Source: Thermogladius sp. (GTDB lineage: Archaea; Thermoproteota; Thermoprotei_A; Sulfolobales; Desulfurococcaceae). Taken from it: a stretch of 11,498 nt of DNA. Under the pieces are notes generated by a model. That model was given only the letters and a program-made list of their open reading frames with translations, was not told the DNA's origin and ran no database searches. Where the stretch lies: positions 1-11,498 of the forward strand of contig WYEE01000037.1 of the NCBI GenBank assembly GCA_009904025.1. The letters are read 5' to 3'. The first letter of the stretch is position 1; the number at the start of each line of letters is the position of its first letter. The position numbers and the translations under genes are program-made. Of this stretch, positions 1 to 7,084 are shown piece by piece.

Positions 1-1200
1 GCACCTACAGCTACTAGTCCAACCGCCACACCATTGACGACCACTACCCCTGCCCACAAGTACTCTATAGCTGTAGTCTACGATATAGGTGGTAGAGGAG
101 ACCTAAGCTTCAACGATATGGCTTACTTGGGTGCTATGAGGGCTAAGCAAGAGCTTGGCGTCGACGTCACGGAGGTTCAGAGCGTCACAGAGCAGGACTA
201 CCTACCAAACCTGAGGACGCTTGCTAGCAGCGGTAAATATGTGGTCATAATAGCGGTTGGGTTCCTAATGGCGACAGCAGTAGACACCGTGGCGAAGGAG
301 TACCCTAACCAGTTGTTCGCGATCATAGACGCCCAGGTTAACAGGCCCAACGTTCTGAGCGTGCTCTTCAAGGAGCATGAGGGGAGTGCTCTGGTTGGAG
401 CTCTCGCGGGGATGGTTGCCCACTACTACAACTGCTCGGCTGTGGGAGTCGTCCTGGGGATGGAGATACCGGTGCTCTACAAGTTCGAGGCAGGCTACTA
501 CTGGGGTATAAGGTATGGTGAGCAGATATACGCGCAGCAAACAGGACAACCCGTCACACCGTTGAAAATATTCTACACGTACACCGGGTCTTTCAACGAC
601 GTCGGCAAGGGTAGGACAGCCACGGAGGCTCAGCTGGCGCAGGGGGCCTGCGTCGTCTATAATGTCGCAGGCGCAACCGGGTTGGGGATAATACAGGCGG
701 TCCAAGCGGCCGGGCAGAATGCTGGAAGACAGTTCGGCCCACCCTTCGCGATAGGAGTTGACAGCGACCAGGATTGGATCGCACCGGGCTTCGTGATCGC
801 GAGCATGGAGAAGAGGGTTGACGTAGGTGTCTTCCAGGCTGTTAAGAGGGCCATCGACTACAAGGAGGGTAGGGTAGCCCAGTTCGGCGGCGTCCTAGAA
901 CTGGGGTTAAGCGTAGGAGGCGTCAATATAAGTAGCGTAGAAGACCTCCAGACATTCCTCCAAATAGCAGCTCAAGCGGGTAAGCAGGTTAACGCCACTG
1001 AGATCATTCAGAAGGTTCAGGCTATGAGAAGCCAGATCCCGGGCTGGATATGGGATGCTGTCAGCAATTTGAGAAGCCAGCTGATAAACAACCCCTCGGG
1101 TGTGAAAGTCGGCAACTTGACGTTCTCGGACATAGAGAACATGGTTCCATTCGACGCAAGTAAGATAGCCCAGGTTAGGCAGGCGCTCAACGTAGGCTAG
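1..1200 (+). CDS. BMP-family ABC transporter substrate-binding lipoprotein (nucleoside-type), 5' partial
   Basis: This is the extracytoplasmic binding protein of a BMP/PnrA-type importer, a family whose characterised members bind purine or other nucleosides. The frame is open to base 1, so the true start, signal peptide and lipobox lie upstream; the TTG at 34 is internal. The first about 19 visible residues are Ala/Pro/Thr/Ser-rich, the flexible linker usual between the membrane anchor and the ligand domain in archaeal binding proteins. The domain follows: VVYDIGGRGDLSFND (visible residues about 25-39) matches the family's first ligand loop. NVLSVLFKEHEGSALVGALAG, an FNDVGKGR segment and GVDSDQDW...ASMEKRVDVGVF follow in the family order. 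About 85 residues after that last motif look longer than the usual C-terminus. The ATPase and permeases of the same system follow directly. Ligand specificity is inferred from the family only. Confidence 0.93.
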   Translation, partial: APTATSPTATPLTTTTPAHKYSIAVVYDIGGRGDLSFNDMAYLGAMRAKQELGVDVTEVQSVTEQDYLPNLRTLASSGKYVVIIAVGFLMATAVDTVAKEYPNQLFAIIDAQVNRPNVLSVLFKEHEGSALVGALAGMVAHYYNCSAVGVVLGMEIPVLYKFEAGYYWGIRYGEQIYAQQTGQPVTPLKIFYTYTGSFNDVGKGRTATEAQLAQGACVVYNVAGATGLGIIQAVQAAGQNAGRQFGPPFAIGVDSDQDWIAPGFVIASMEKRVDVGVFQAVKRAIDYKEGRVAQFGGVLELGLSVGGVNISSVEDLQTFLQIAAQAGKQVNATEIIQKVQAMRSQIPGWIWDAVSNLRSQLINNPSGVKVGNLTFSDIENMVPFDASKIAQVRQALNVG

Positions 1201-1206
1201 TCTGAC

Positions 1207-1217
1207 TAAATAAATAT
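1207..1217 (+). promoter_or_regulatory. Candidate TATA element for the transporter ATPase operon
   Basis: The AT-rich string TAAATAAATAT sits just after the stop of the binding-protein gene. Using the usual archaeal TATA-to-start distance of about 25-27 nt, transcription would begin near 1238, giving a leader of about 33 nt to the preferred TTG start. This is a position-based inference. The element may simply be AT-rich spacer, and read-through from the binding-protein gene is also possible. Confidence 0.4.
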
Positions 1218-1218
1218 G

Positions 1219-1224
1219 TTTTTT
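1219..1224 (+). terminator. Candidate T-run terminator after the binding-protein gene
   Basis: Six consecutive T residues lie 19 nt after the stop codon. Archaeal RNA polymerase commonly terminates at such runs without needing a hairpin, and no strong stem precedes it here. Partial termination would fit a binding protein made in excess over its membrane partners. The run is short, so this is tentative. Confidence 0.35.
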
Positions 1225-1270
1225 ACCCAACCACTCAATGCCTGTATCACATACGGTTAGGGGTGGTTTC

Positions 1271-2797
1271 TTGCCTAGCGAAAACATTGTGGAAATGAGG
1301 GGGATTGTGAAGGTTTACCCTGACGGGACAGTTGCTTTGAGGGGCGTTGACTTCGATCTCAGGAAGGGCGAGATCCATGGATTGCTCGGCGAGAACGGTG
1401 CGGGCAAGACAACGTTGATGAAGATACTTGCGGGTGTTCTCAAGCCCACTAGAGGCGTGATCAAAGTCCATGGTAGGAGAGTAGTCTTCTCCAACCCCAG
1501 CGACGCTCTTAAACTAGGTATAGGAATGGTAGCACAATACCCCGCCTTAGTCCCTGTTTTCACGGCTGGCGAGAACATCTTCCTCGGGTTGAGTAGGAGG
1601 ATGGTTAGTAGGGAGAGGCTTGTGAAGTTGATGAATCAGACAGGGCTTAAAGTGGAACTCGAGGCGGTTGCGGAATCCCTGCCAATGGGCGTTAGGCAGA
1701 AGATCGAGATACTTAAAATGTTGTATAGAGGAGTCAGAGTTCTCATCTTAGACGAGCCAACAACGAACTTGACCCCTGTTGAGACAGAGGAGTTGTTCGC
1801 GACGTTGAAGAGGCTGAGAGACCAGGGTGTTTCAGTGGTCTTCATCTCACACAAGTTGAAGGAAGCCCTTGCTATAACAGACAGGATCACAGTGTTGAGG
1901 AGGGGGGTTGTGGCGGGTGTTGTGGAGACCAGTAGAACAAACCCCGAGGAGTTGGCCAAGCTGATGGTGGGGAGGGAAATCCTTTTCGAGATAAAGAAGA
2001 AATCTGTGAAGCCTGGAGGAGAGGTTCTCACCGTAGAGGATCTTTGGGTTAGAGGAGACGGAGGGGAGTGGGCTGTCAGAGGCGTAAGCCTAGCTGTGAG
2101 GAAAGGCGAGATCTTCGGGGTAGCAGGTGTTGAGGGGAATGGGCAGAAAGAGCTCGTTGAAGCCGTAACTGGTTTGAGGAGGGTTGAGAAGGGTAGAGTC
2201 GTATTTCTAGGCCGCGACGTAACAAACAGTGATCCCCAGGAACTATACAAGCTGGGGTTGTCTCACATACCGGAGGACAGGGTTGCCATGGGGCTTATTG
2301 TAAATATGAGTATCATAGAGAACGCTATTCTAGGCTTGCATCGGAGTAGAGAGTTCGTTAACAATTTCGGTGTTTTCAAGAAGAGGAGGATGGTAGAGCA
2401 CACGTTAAAACTCATAGAGGAGTACGAGATAGTGGCGGGTAATTTAAACAACCCTGCCAGGAGCCTTAGCGGCGGGAATCAACAGAGGCTAGTGCTAGCT
2501 CGAGAGCTATCTAAAAACCCCTCCCTGATAGTGGCCTCGAACCCGACGAGAGGCCTCGACGTAGCCTCAACCGAGTATATCAGGAGGAAGCTGGTTGATT
2601 TAAGGGATCAAGGTAAAGCAATCCTGCTGGTTTCAGCGGACTTGGATGAGATCTTGGAATTAAGCGATAGAATAGCCGTGATGTACGAGGGGAGGTTCAT
2701 GGGAGTACTGGATTCAAAGGAGGCTGATGTAAGGCTGATCGGATTGATGATGGGTGGTTATACACTCGAGCAGGCTAGAGGGATGAGGGTTGTTTGA
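1271..2797 (+). CDS. ABC transporter ATP-binding protein, double NBD, nucleoside (YufO/RbsA-like) type
   Basis: Cytoplasmic ATPase of the BMP-type importer, about 508 residues with two fused nucleotide-binding domains, a normal length for this family. Domain 1 has a complete Walker A (GENGAGKTT, about residues 40-48), a Q-loop glutamine near 89, a weak signature LPMGVRQKI (137-145), Walker B with LDEP (about 160-163) and the H-loop His near 194. Domain 2 is degenerate: GVEGNGQ replaces Walker A (no Lys), SNPTRGLD stands where the catalytic Glu is expected, and the H-loop reads SADL without His, while its signature LSGGNQQ is perfect. This asymmetry is known in RbsA/YufO relatives, leaving one working composite ATP site. 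TTG 1271 is preferred because GGGGTGG lies 4 nt upstream; ATG 1238 in the same frame could be a leaderless start adding 11 residues. The 3' end abuts or overlaps the first permease. Confidence 0.93.
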   Translation: MPSENIVEMRGIVKVYPDGTVALRGVDFDLRKGEIHGLLGENGAGKTTLMKILAGVLKPTRGVIKVHGRRVVFSNPSDALKLGIGMVAQYPALVPVFTAGENIFLGLSRRMVSRERLVKLMNQTGLKVELEAVAESLPMGVRQKIEILKMLYRGVRVLILDEPTTNLTPVETEELFATLKRLRDQGVSVVFISHKLKEALAITDRITVLRRGVVAGVVETSRTNPEELAKLMVGREILFEIKKKSVKPGGEVLTVEDLWVRGDGGEWAVRGVSLAVRKGEIFGVAGVEGNGQKELVEAVTGLRRVEKGRVVFLGRDVTNSDPQELYKLGLSHIPEDRVAMGLIVNMSIIENAILGLHRSREFVNNFGVFKKRRMVEHTLKLIEEYEIVAGNLNNPARSLSGGNQQRLVLARELSKNPSLIVASNPTRGLDVASTEYIRRKLVDLRDQGKAILLVSADLDEILELSDRIAVMYEGRFMGVLDSKEADVRLIGLMMGGYTLEQARGMRVV

Positions 2798-2798
2798 A

Positions 2799-3851
2799 AT
2801 GCTTGACGGCAGGCTTAGAGAATACTTAACCGGTTTCGCCGAGGTCGTAGTGGCTGTAGTAGCTGGCATGGTTATCGGAGGGCTTGTGATGGTGATTGGC
2901 GGCTACAATCCAGTGGACGCCTACTACCAATTATTTGTGCCATCGCTGACGACAGGGTACGGTGTGGAGATGACGCTGAGTTTCGCCACCCCAATCATCC
3001 TGACGGCTCTAACCTTCGCGGTGGGTGTTAGAGCCGGGTTGTTCAATATAGGGGCGGAGGGGCAAATGTACATGGGGGCGCTGGGTGCAGTACTCTTCGG
3101 GGCGATATCAATCCCTTCAATACTGTATCTCCCCTTAGAGTTTATTGTGGCGGCTGTGCTGGGAATGATCTGGGGTATCATAGCGGGTATTCTGAAAGCC
3201 TATAGGGGTGTAAACGAGGTTGTATCCACTATAATGTTGAACTGGATAGCTTACTGGATAGTCGAGAGTATGAGGGTATACGTGATACCCAACCCCGTGG
3301 ACGCATCTAAAACAGTCTCAGTCCCCCCGGCGGGGAGGCTACCCCTTCTCGTCGAGGGCACGGAGCTCTCGGCTGCTATCATCATATCCATACTGATACT
3401 CGCCTTCACATACTTCCTGCTGTGGAAGACGGCTGTAGGTTACGAGATCAGGGCTGTCGGCTACAATCCCCTCGCATCGAGATATGGTGGAATAAGCGTC
3501 AGGAGGGTGGCCCTCTACTCGTTTATAATAGGTGGCTTGACTGCAGGGATAGCCGGTTTCTGCGAGGTTGCCGGCAGGCCGCCCTCATACGCTATAACAA
3601 CCGGGTTAAGCAACCTGATGGGCTTAGGCTTCGACGGGTTGACGGTTTCGCTTATAGGCTACAACCACCCTATAGGTATCTTATTGGCCTCGATTTTCAT
3701 AGGGGCTATGAAAGCTGGCTCCAGGAATATGCAGATCTACGCTCGGGTGCCTTTGGAGATGGTTCAAACCGTTCAAGGGCTTATAATAATCGCATTATCG
3801 ATCCCAGGGCTCCTTAGGATCATATCGAGGAAAATAGGTGGTGTAAGATGA
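2799..3851 (+). CDS. ABC transporter permease 1, nucleoside-type (BPD_transp_2 family)
   Basis: Integral membrane subunit of the BMP-type importer, about 350 residues with some eight to nine hydrophobic segments spread over the whole length. The family marks are NIGAEGQMYMGA after the second hydrophobic segment, NEVVSTIMLNWIAYW in the middle (the highly conserved region of YufP-type permeases) and a GYNPLASRYGGI loop that probably contacts the ATPase. ATG 2799 lies one base past the ATPase stop, with GAGGG 9 nt upstream. TTG 2790, inside the ATPase gene, would add three residues and make an 8-nt overlap. Either start implies translational coupling. The gene overlaps the second permease at ATGA. 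It should pair with permease 2 as a heterodimer in the membrane. Substrate is inferred from the neighbouring BMP protein. Confidence 0.92.
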   Translation: MLDGRLREYLTGFAEVVVAVVAGMVIGGLVMVIGGYNPVDAYYQLFVPSLTTGYGVEMTLSFATPIILTALTFAVGVRAGLFNIGAEGQMYMGALGAVLFGAISIPSILYLPLEFIVAAVLGMIWGIIAGILKAYRGVNEVVSTIMLNWIAYWIVESMRVYVIPNPVDASKTVSVPPAGRLPLLVEGTELSAAIIISILILAFTYFLLWKTAVGYEIRAVGYNPLASRYGGISVRRVALYSFIIGGLTAGIAGFCEVAGRPPSYAITTGLSNLMGLGFDGLTVSLIGYNHPIGILLASIFIGAMKAGSRNMQIYARVPLEMVQTVQGLIIIALSIPGLLRIISRKIGGVR

Positions 3852-4741
3852 ACTGGTCTATGATATGGCAACTGTTTGTTCAGACGCTCAATGCTTCAAC
3901 ACCACTACTACTAGCGGCTACGGGCGAGATAATAGGCGAGAGCGCTGGGATCGCTAACATAGGTTTAGAAGGCATCATGCTAATATCAGCCTTCATGGCC
4001 GTCTACGCTGACAGCGCTTTCGCGAACCCTCTACTGGGGGTTTTAGCCGGCATAGCAACAGGCCTACTGCTAGGGGTGGTGCACGGGTATATATCAGCCT
4101 ACATGAAGGGCAATCAAATAGTCACAGGCACTGGTGTAAACCTGTTCGCGGCCGGGTTTGTGGCCTACTCGATAATAGCGTTCTTCCACGTAGCAGGCTA
4201 CTACACGATAGACCTGTCTCTCACAGTCCCAAAGATCTACGGGGTATCCCCGATATCCATCTCATCCCTTATAATAGCGCTTCTAGCATACTACCTGCTC
4301 TTCAAGACGCAGATAGGCCTGGCCATAAGAGCCTGCGGCGAGAACCCGGAGGCGGCGGACTCCGTGGGTGTTAGAGTCGAGCTGGTTCAAACACTGACAT
4401 CATCTATCGCGGGCCTGCTAACCGGTTTAGCCGGTGCTTTCCTGAGCATAGACTGGAACGCGAGCATAACCAAGCAGATGTCGGCTGGGAGGGGGTTCAT
4501 AGCTTTAGCAACCGTTAACTTCGCGAATTGGAACCCTCTACTCGGGATAGCGGGGAGCTTCCTCTTCGGGTTCTTCTGGGTGGCAGGCGAGTGGATTAAA
4601 AACATCGGCTGGCTCAAACAATTGATACCAGTAGACTTGTTCAACACCATACCATACGTTGCGACACTCGTAGTAGTGGCAGGCTTGATAGGTAGGTCTA
4701 GACCGCCCAAGTACGTTGGAGTGCCCTATAAAAGGGAGTGA
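3848..4741 (+). CDS. ABC transporter permease 2, nucleoside-type (BPD_transp_2 family)
   Basis: Second membrane subunit of the importer, 297 residues, with hydrophobic segments throughout. It is shorter than permease 1, as in other YufP/YufQ pairs. NIGLEGIMLISAFMAVY near the N-terminus is the counterpart of NIGAEGQM in permease 1, and IRACGENPEAADSVGVRV (about residues 156-173) is the cytoplasmic loop expected to meet the ATPase. ATG 3848 overlaps the stop of permease 1 as ATGA and has GGTGGTG about 4 nt upstream, so start and coupling are well supported. The C-terminal end is basic (RSRPPKYVGVPYKRE), fitting a cytoplasmic tail. It completes a transporter set of binding protein, ATPase and two permeases in the classic order. 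Confidence 0.93.
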   Translation: MNWSMIWQLFVQTLNASTPLLLAATGEIIGESAGIANIGLEGIMLISAFMAVYADSAFANPLLGVLAGIATGLLLGVVHGYISAYMKGNQIVTGTGVNLFAAGFVAYSIIAFFHVAGYYTIDLSLTVPKIYGVSPISISSLIIALLAYYLLFKTQIGLAIRACGENPEAADSVGVRVELVQTLTSSIAGLLTGLAGAFLSIDWNASITKQMSAGRGFIALATVNFANWNPLLGIAGSFLFGFFWVAGEWIKNIGWLKQLIPVDLFNTIPYVATLVVVAGLIGRSRPPKYVGVPYKRE

Positions 4742-4758
4742 TGAGGCTCCTATACTCG

Positions 4759-4763
4759 TTTTT
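4759..4763 (+). terminator. Weak T-run after permease 2
   Basis: Five T residues lie 17 nt after the permease stop in a 60-nt gap before the Nudix gene. They could cause partial termination. No stem and no convincing TATA element accompany them, so the Nudix gene may instead be co-transcribed with the transporter. Confidence 0.2.
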
Positions 4764-4801
4764 CATGGGATTAACCCAGTCGAGGACCCTTGGTGGTTTG
4801 A

Positions 4802-5251
4802 GTGGGGAGGGAGTTTCCCGAGCACGCGATAGCTTCGGTGGGCGCGGTTGTTGTAAGGGGTAGCGAGATCCTGCTCGTCGAGAGAGGGTATCCCCCTGGC
4901 GAAGGCCTCTGGTCAATACCGGGCGGAGTCATCGAGCCCGGGGAGACTATTGTAGAGGCCTCCATCAGAGAGCTAGAGGAGGAGACGGGCCTGAGGGGGA
5001 GGCCCCTCGGGGTCGTATGGGTCACTGAGTCTATTGTAAGGGAGGGCGGTAGGGTCAGATACCACTATGTTATAATAGATGTATTGTTCGACTCGAACAG
5101 TCTAACAGGTGAATTAAGGCCTGGAGGAGATGCGAGAAGCGTAGCTTGGTTCAGCCTAGCCGAGGCCTCTACTAGTAGTAGAGTCACACGTTCAACGAGG
5201 CGCCTAGCGCAGATGATGCTCGAGGGGAAACTGAGGGTAATCGAACTCTAG
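4802..5251 (+). CDS. Nudix hydrolase
   Basis: Small cytoplasmic hydrolase of 149 residues that should cleave a nucleoside diphosphate linked to another group, using divalent metal. The Nudix box is perfect at residues 42-64: Gly, five residues, Glu, seven residues, then REL-EEE-TGL. The fold is seen in order: an IASVGAVVVRGSEILLVERG first strand pair, LWSIPGG leading into the box, then HYVIIDVLFD and VAWFSLAEA. The overall form resembles ADP-ribose pyrophosphatase or MutT-like members, but substrate cannot be read from the motif. GTG 4802 is the earliest possible start, since an in-frame TGA lies directly before it, and GGTGGT sits 4 nt upstream. The gene follows the nucleoside-type importer by 60 nt on the same strand, which suggests but does not prove a link to nucleotide metabolism. 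Confidence 0.9.
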   Translation: MGREFPEHAIASVGAVVVRGSEILLVERGYPPGEGLWSIPGGVIEPGETIVEASIRELEEETGLRGRPLGVVWVTESIVREGGRVRYHYVIIDVLFDSNSLTGELRPGGDARSVAWFSLAEASTSSRVTRSTRRLAQMMLEGKLRVIEL

Positions 5252-5307
5252 GCCGCTTGTTATAGACCTAATTAAGTGATAATCTAACACTAATTCCCCC
5301 ACCAAGT

Positions 5308-6297
5308 TTATATCTTGACGACTACTTTCACCTCCCCCTCGCTGAGCGATCTTTCGAAGGCTCTAATAGATTCCTCCAACCCGTTGAAGACGCTTGTCAC
5401 AACAGGCTTAACCACACCCTGGCTCAACAGCTGGATTGCTTTCCTGAACTCTCTGAAAGTGCCGCACCTTGTCCCTATAATCCTCACCTCTTTCACAACA
5501 GCCTTCGTGAGATCGGCTGTAAACCTGGAGCCGGGGGTTGACTTCAAGTGTATTATCCCCCTGGGCCTTACAAGCTGGATCGCTGTATCGAGACCCTGGC
5601 TACCCCCAGTGGCCTCGACGACCATGTCGAAGCCCTGCCCCTCCGGGGTTTTATGTTTTATGTATTCCAGCGCCTCCTCAACCGTCAACGCCTCGAAACC
5701 CATCTTCAACAAGTATCCTACTTTAGAACTACCCTTTCTCGCGACAACCAGGGGCTCTACGCCCAACCAGCGTAGTGTCTGGGCAGCTAGGATCGCTATA
5801 TTACCCGTCCCCAGGACGGCGACTCTACCACCAGGCTCTGGAGGGTACTGGGTGAAAGCGTTTAAGACCGCTGCCAAAGGCTCCACTTGGGTCGCAGTAA
5901 CCGGGTCGAGCAGCCCGTCGACTACGTGCAGAGCCTGCTCGGGTGCTGTGAAGTATTCGGCGAAACCCCCGTCGAAGTCTATTCCAAGAGTCCTCCTGTA
6001 TGGGCAGTGGGTGTACAAGCCGCTTCTACAGTACTCGCATCTCCCGCACGGGAAGTTTATCTCGCTTACAACAAGCCTGCCCTTCAGCCTGCTATCGCTT
6101 ACAACAACCCCCGCGACCTCGTGGCCCGGTATAAGAGGCTTCTTGAAAAGAGGGTAGGTCCCCGTGTAGAATGCTTTGTCTGTACCGCAGATTCCGACGG
6201 CCGCACTCTTAACTAAAACCCAGCCGGGTTCAACCGAGGGCGGTGGTACATCCTCGATACTCAGCTCCCTAGGCCCTTTCAAGAGAAGGGCTTTCAA
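5308..6297 (-). CDS. Zinc-dependent medium-chain alcohol dehydrogenase
   Basis: Cytoplasmic NAD(P)-dependent oxidoreductase of the MDR superfamily, 329 residues from TTG 6297. Catalytic zinc ligands are visible as Cys37 in the GICGTDK loop and His59 in GHE (58-60), with Glu139 in VEPLA a further conserved residue. Four cysteines (84, 87, 90, 98) form the structural zinc lobe. The Rossmann motif GTGNIA lies at about 163-168. The second strand ends in VVARKGSSK with basic residues and no acidic one, which favours NADP(H), by inference. The frame extends upstream to TTG 6312, but that longer start would put the SD GAGGGG (6305-6310) inside the coding region. TTG 6297, giving the usual MKALLL opening, lies 7 nt after it; GTG 6300 is the alternative. 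Substrate (alcohol, sugar or threonine-like) is not determinable. It converges with the Nudix gene and diverges from the methyltransferase gene. Confidence 0.9.
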   Translation of the reverse strand: MKALLLKGPRELSIEDVPPPSVEPGWVLVKSAAVGICGTDKAFYTGTYPLFKKPLIPGHEVAGVVVSDSRLKGRLVVSEINFPCGRCEYCRSGLYTHCPYRRTLGIDFDGGFAEYFTAPEQALHVVDGLLDPVTATQVEPLAAVLNAFTQYPPEPGGRVAVLGTGNIAILAAQTLRWLGVEPLVVARKGSSKVGYLLKMGFEALTVEEALEYIKHKTPEGQGFDMVVEATGGSQGLDTAIQLVRPRGIIHLKSTPGSRFTADLTKAVVKEVRIIGTRCGTFREFRKAIQLLSQGVVKPVVTSVFNGLEESIRAFERSLSEGEVKVVVKI

Positions 6298-6330
6298 CAC
6301 AAATCCCCTCAAAGATTAAAAGCCTGTGGA

Positions 6331-6342
6331 AGAAATAAAATA
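6331..6342. promoter_or_regulatory. Shared AT-rich promoter element between divergent genes
   Basis: The string AGAAATAAAATA lies in the 67-nt gap between the dehydrogenase and methyltransferase starts. Read on the minus strand it gives TATTTTATTT with a predicted transcript start near 6311, about 14 nt before the dehydrogenase TTG and just before its SD. Read on the plus strand it predicts initiation near 6364, right at GTG 6365, which would make the methyltransferase mRNA leaderless. One element could serve both directions; this is inferred from spacing only. Confidence 0.35.
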
Positions 6343-6364
6343 GTTTGATCCACGACGAAGGCGG

Positions 6365-7084
6365 GTGCCTGTGGATGAGTGGATCGGGGACGTATTCACC
6401 CACACCTCCTGGGCGGTTGGAATGGTTGTCGAGCCTTTCGAGAAGTTCTGGCTCGACTACGATAAATGGTACGACGAGCACTCCATGTTGTACTACAGCG
6501 AGCTATGGGCTGTAGAGGTGGCCAGCAGGGGTGTCCCCCGCCCTTGGCTTGAGGTTGGGGTGGGGAGCGGGAGGTTCGCCGCCCCTCTTAAAATGGACGT
6601 TGGCTTAGACCCCTCGGAGAGACTGCTAGATCTATCCTCGCGGAGAGGGGTACGTGTTGTGAAAGGCTACGCCGAGCGATTGCCCTTCCCAGACAAAACT
6701 TTTGGGGGTGTTTTCATGATCATCACCCTCTGCTTCCTGGACAACCCTCTGGAAGCGTTGAGGGAGGCTGGGAGGGTTCTAGTGGACGGGGGCCGTTTGA
6801 TACTGGCCTTTGTCCCGAGGGAGAGTCCCTGGGGAGTATACTATAGTGAGCTCGCTAAGAGAGGGCATAGATTCTACTCGCAAGCCAGGTTCTACACTTT
6901 CAGCGAGGTTTCAGAGATGATTGAGGAGGCTGGGTTCAAGGTGGAGGCGGTTGTCTCAACCCTCTTCGGCCAGCCTGGTTCAAGAGAGGTTTTAGAGGCC
7001 CCTTTAAACGGCTACCACCCTAAGGCTGGTTTCCTCGTTGTCAGAGCCCGTTTAAACCGCTGGATCCGGCCTTCAACTCGATGA
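6365..7084 (+). CDS. Class I SAM-dependent methyltransferase (Methyltransf_11-like)
   Basis: Soluble methyltransferase of 239 residues. Motif I is WLEVGVGSGRF (about 61-71). The second acidic position is Asp82 in GLDPSERLLDLS, followed by GYAERLPFPDKTFGGVFMI (101-119) and a post-motif ALREAGRVLVDGGRLILAF. These are standard for small Methyltransf_11 proteins acting on small molecules or quinone-like substrates; the substrate is not evident. The start is uncertain. GTG 6365 lies about 27 nt after an AT-rich TATA-like element and has no good SD, which fits a leaderless message. ATG 6422 would begin MVVEPFEKFWLDYDKW, the N-terminus expected for this family, with only a weak GGCGGTT before it. 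The last 44 nt overlap the 3' end of the kinase gene on the other strand. Confidence 0.86.
   Translation: MPVDEWIGDVFTHTSWAVGMVVEPFEKFWLDYDKWYDEHSMLYYSELWAVEVASRGVPRPWLEVGVGSGRFAAPLKMDVGLDPSERLLDLSSRRGVRVVKGYAERLPFPDKTFGGVFMIITLCFLDNPLEALREAGRVLVDGGRLILAFVPRESPWGVYYSELAKRGHRFYSQARFYTFSEVSEMIEEAGFKVEAVVSTLFGQPGSREVLEAPLNGYHPKAGFLVVRARLNRWIRPSTR

Noticed and set aside
265..705. Open frame of 146 codons on the minus strand opposite the BMP gene
   Set aside because: It is fully antisense to a well-supported gene, has no recognisable motif, and is cysteine/arginine/histidine-rich as expected of a frame shadow.
2746..2756. Box C-like TGATGA string, as in archaeal C/D guide RNAs
   Set aside because: It lies inside the ATPase gene, and no matching box D, D'/C' pair or terminal stem was seen at the right distance.
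3422..3817. Open frame of 131 codons overlapping permease 1 on the same strand
   Set aside because: It is a +1 frame shadow, lacks a start signal, and the permease frame carries conserved family motifs through the same bases.
5252..5307. Terminators in the convergent gap between the Nudix and dehydrogenase genes
   Set aside because: The gap is AT-rich, but neither strand shows a T-run of five or more or a convincing hairpin.
5315..6157. Open frame of 280 codons on the plus strand opposite the dehydrogenase gene
   Set aside because: The minus-strand protein has all zinc and Rossmann motifs. The plus-strand frame is Ser/Thr/Pro-rich low-information sequence typical of the complement of a codon-biased gene.
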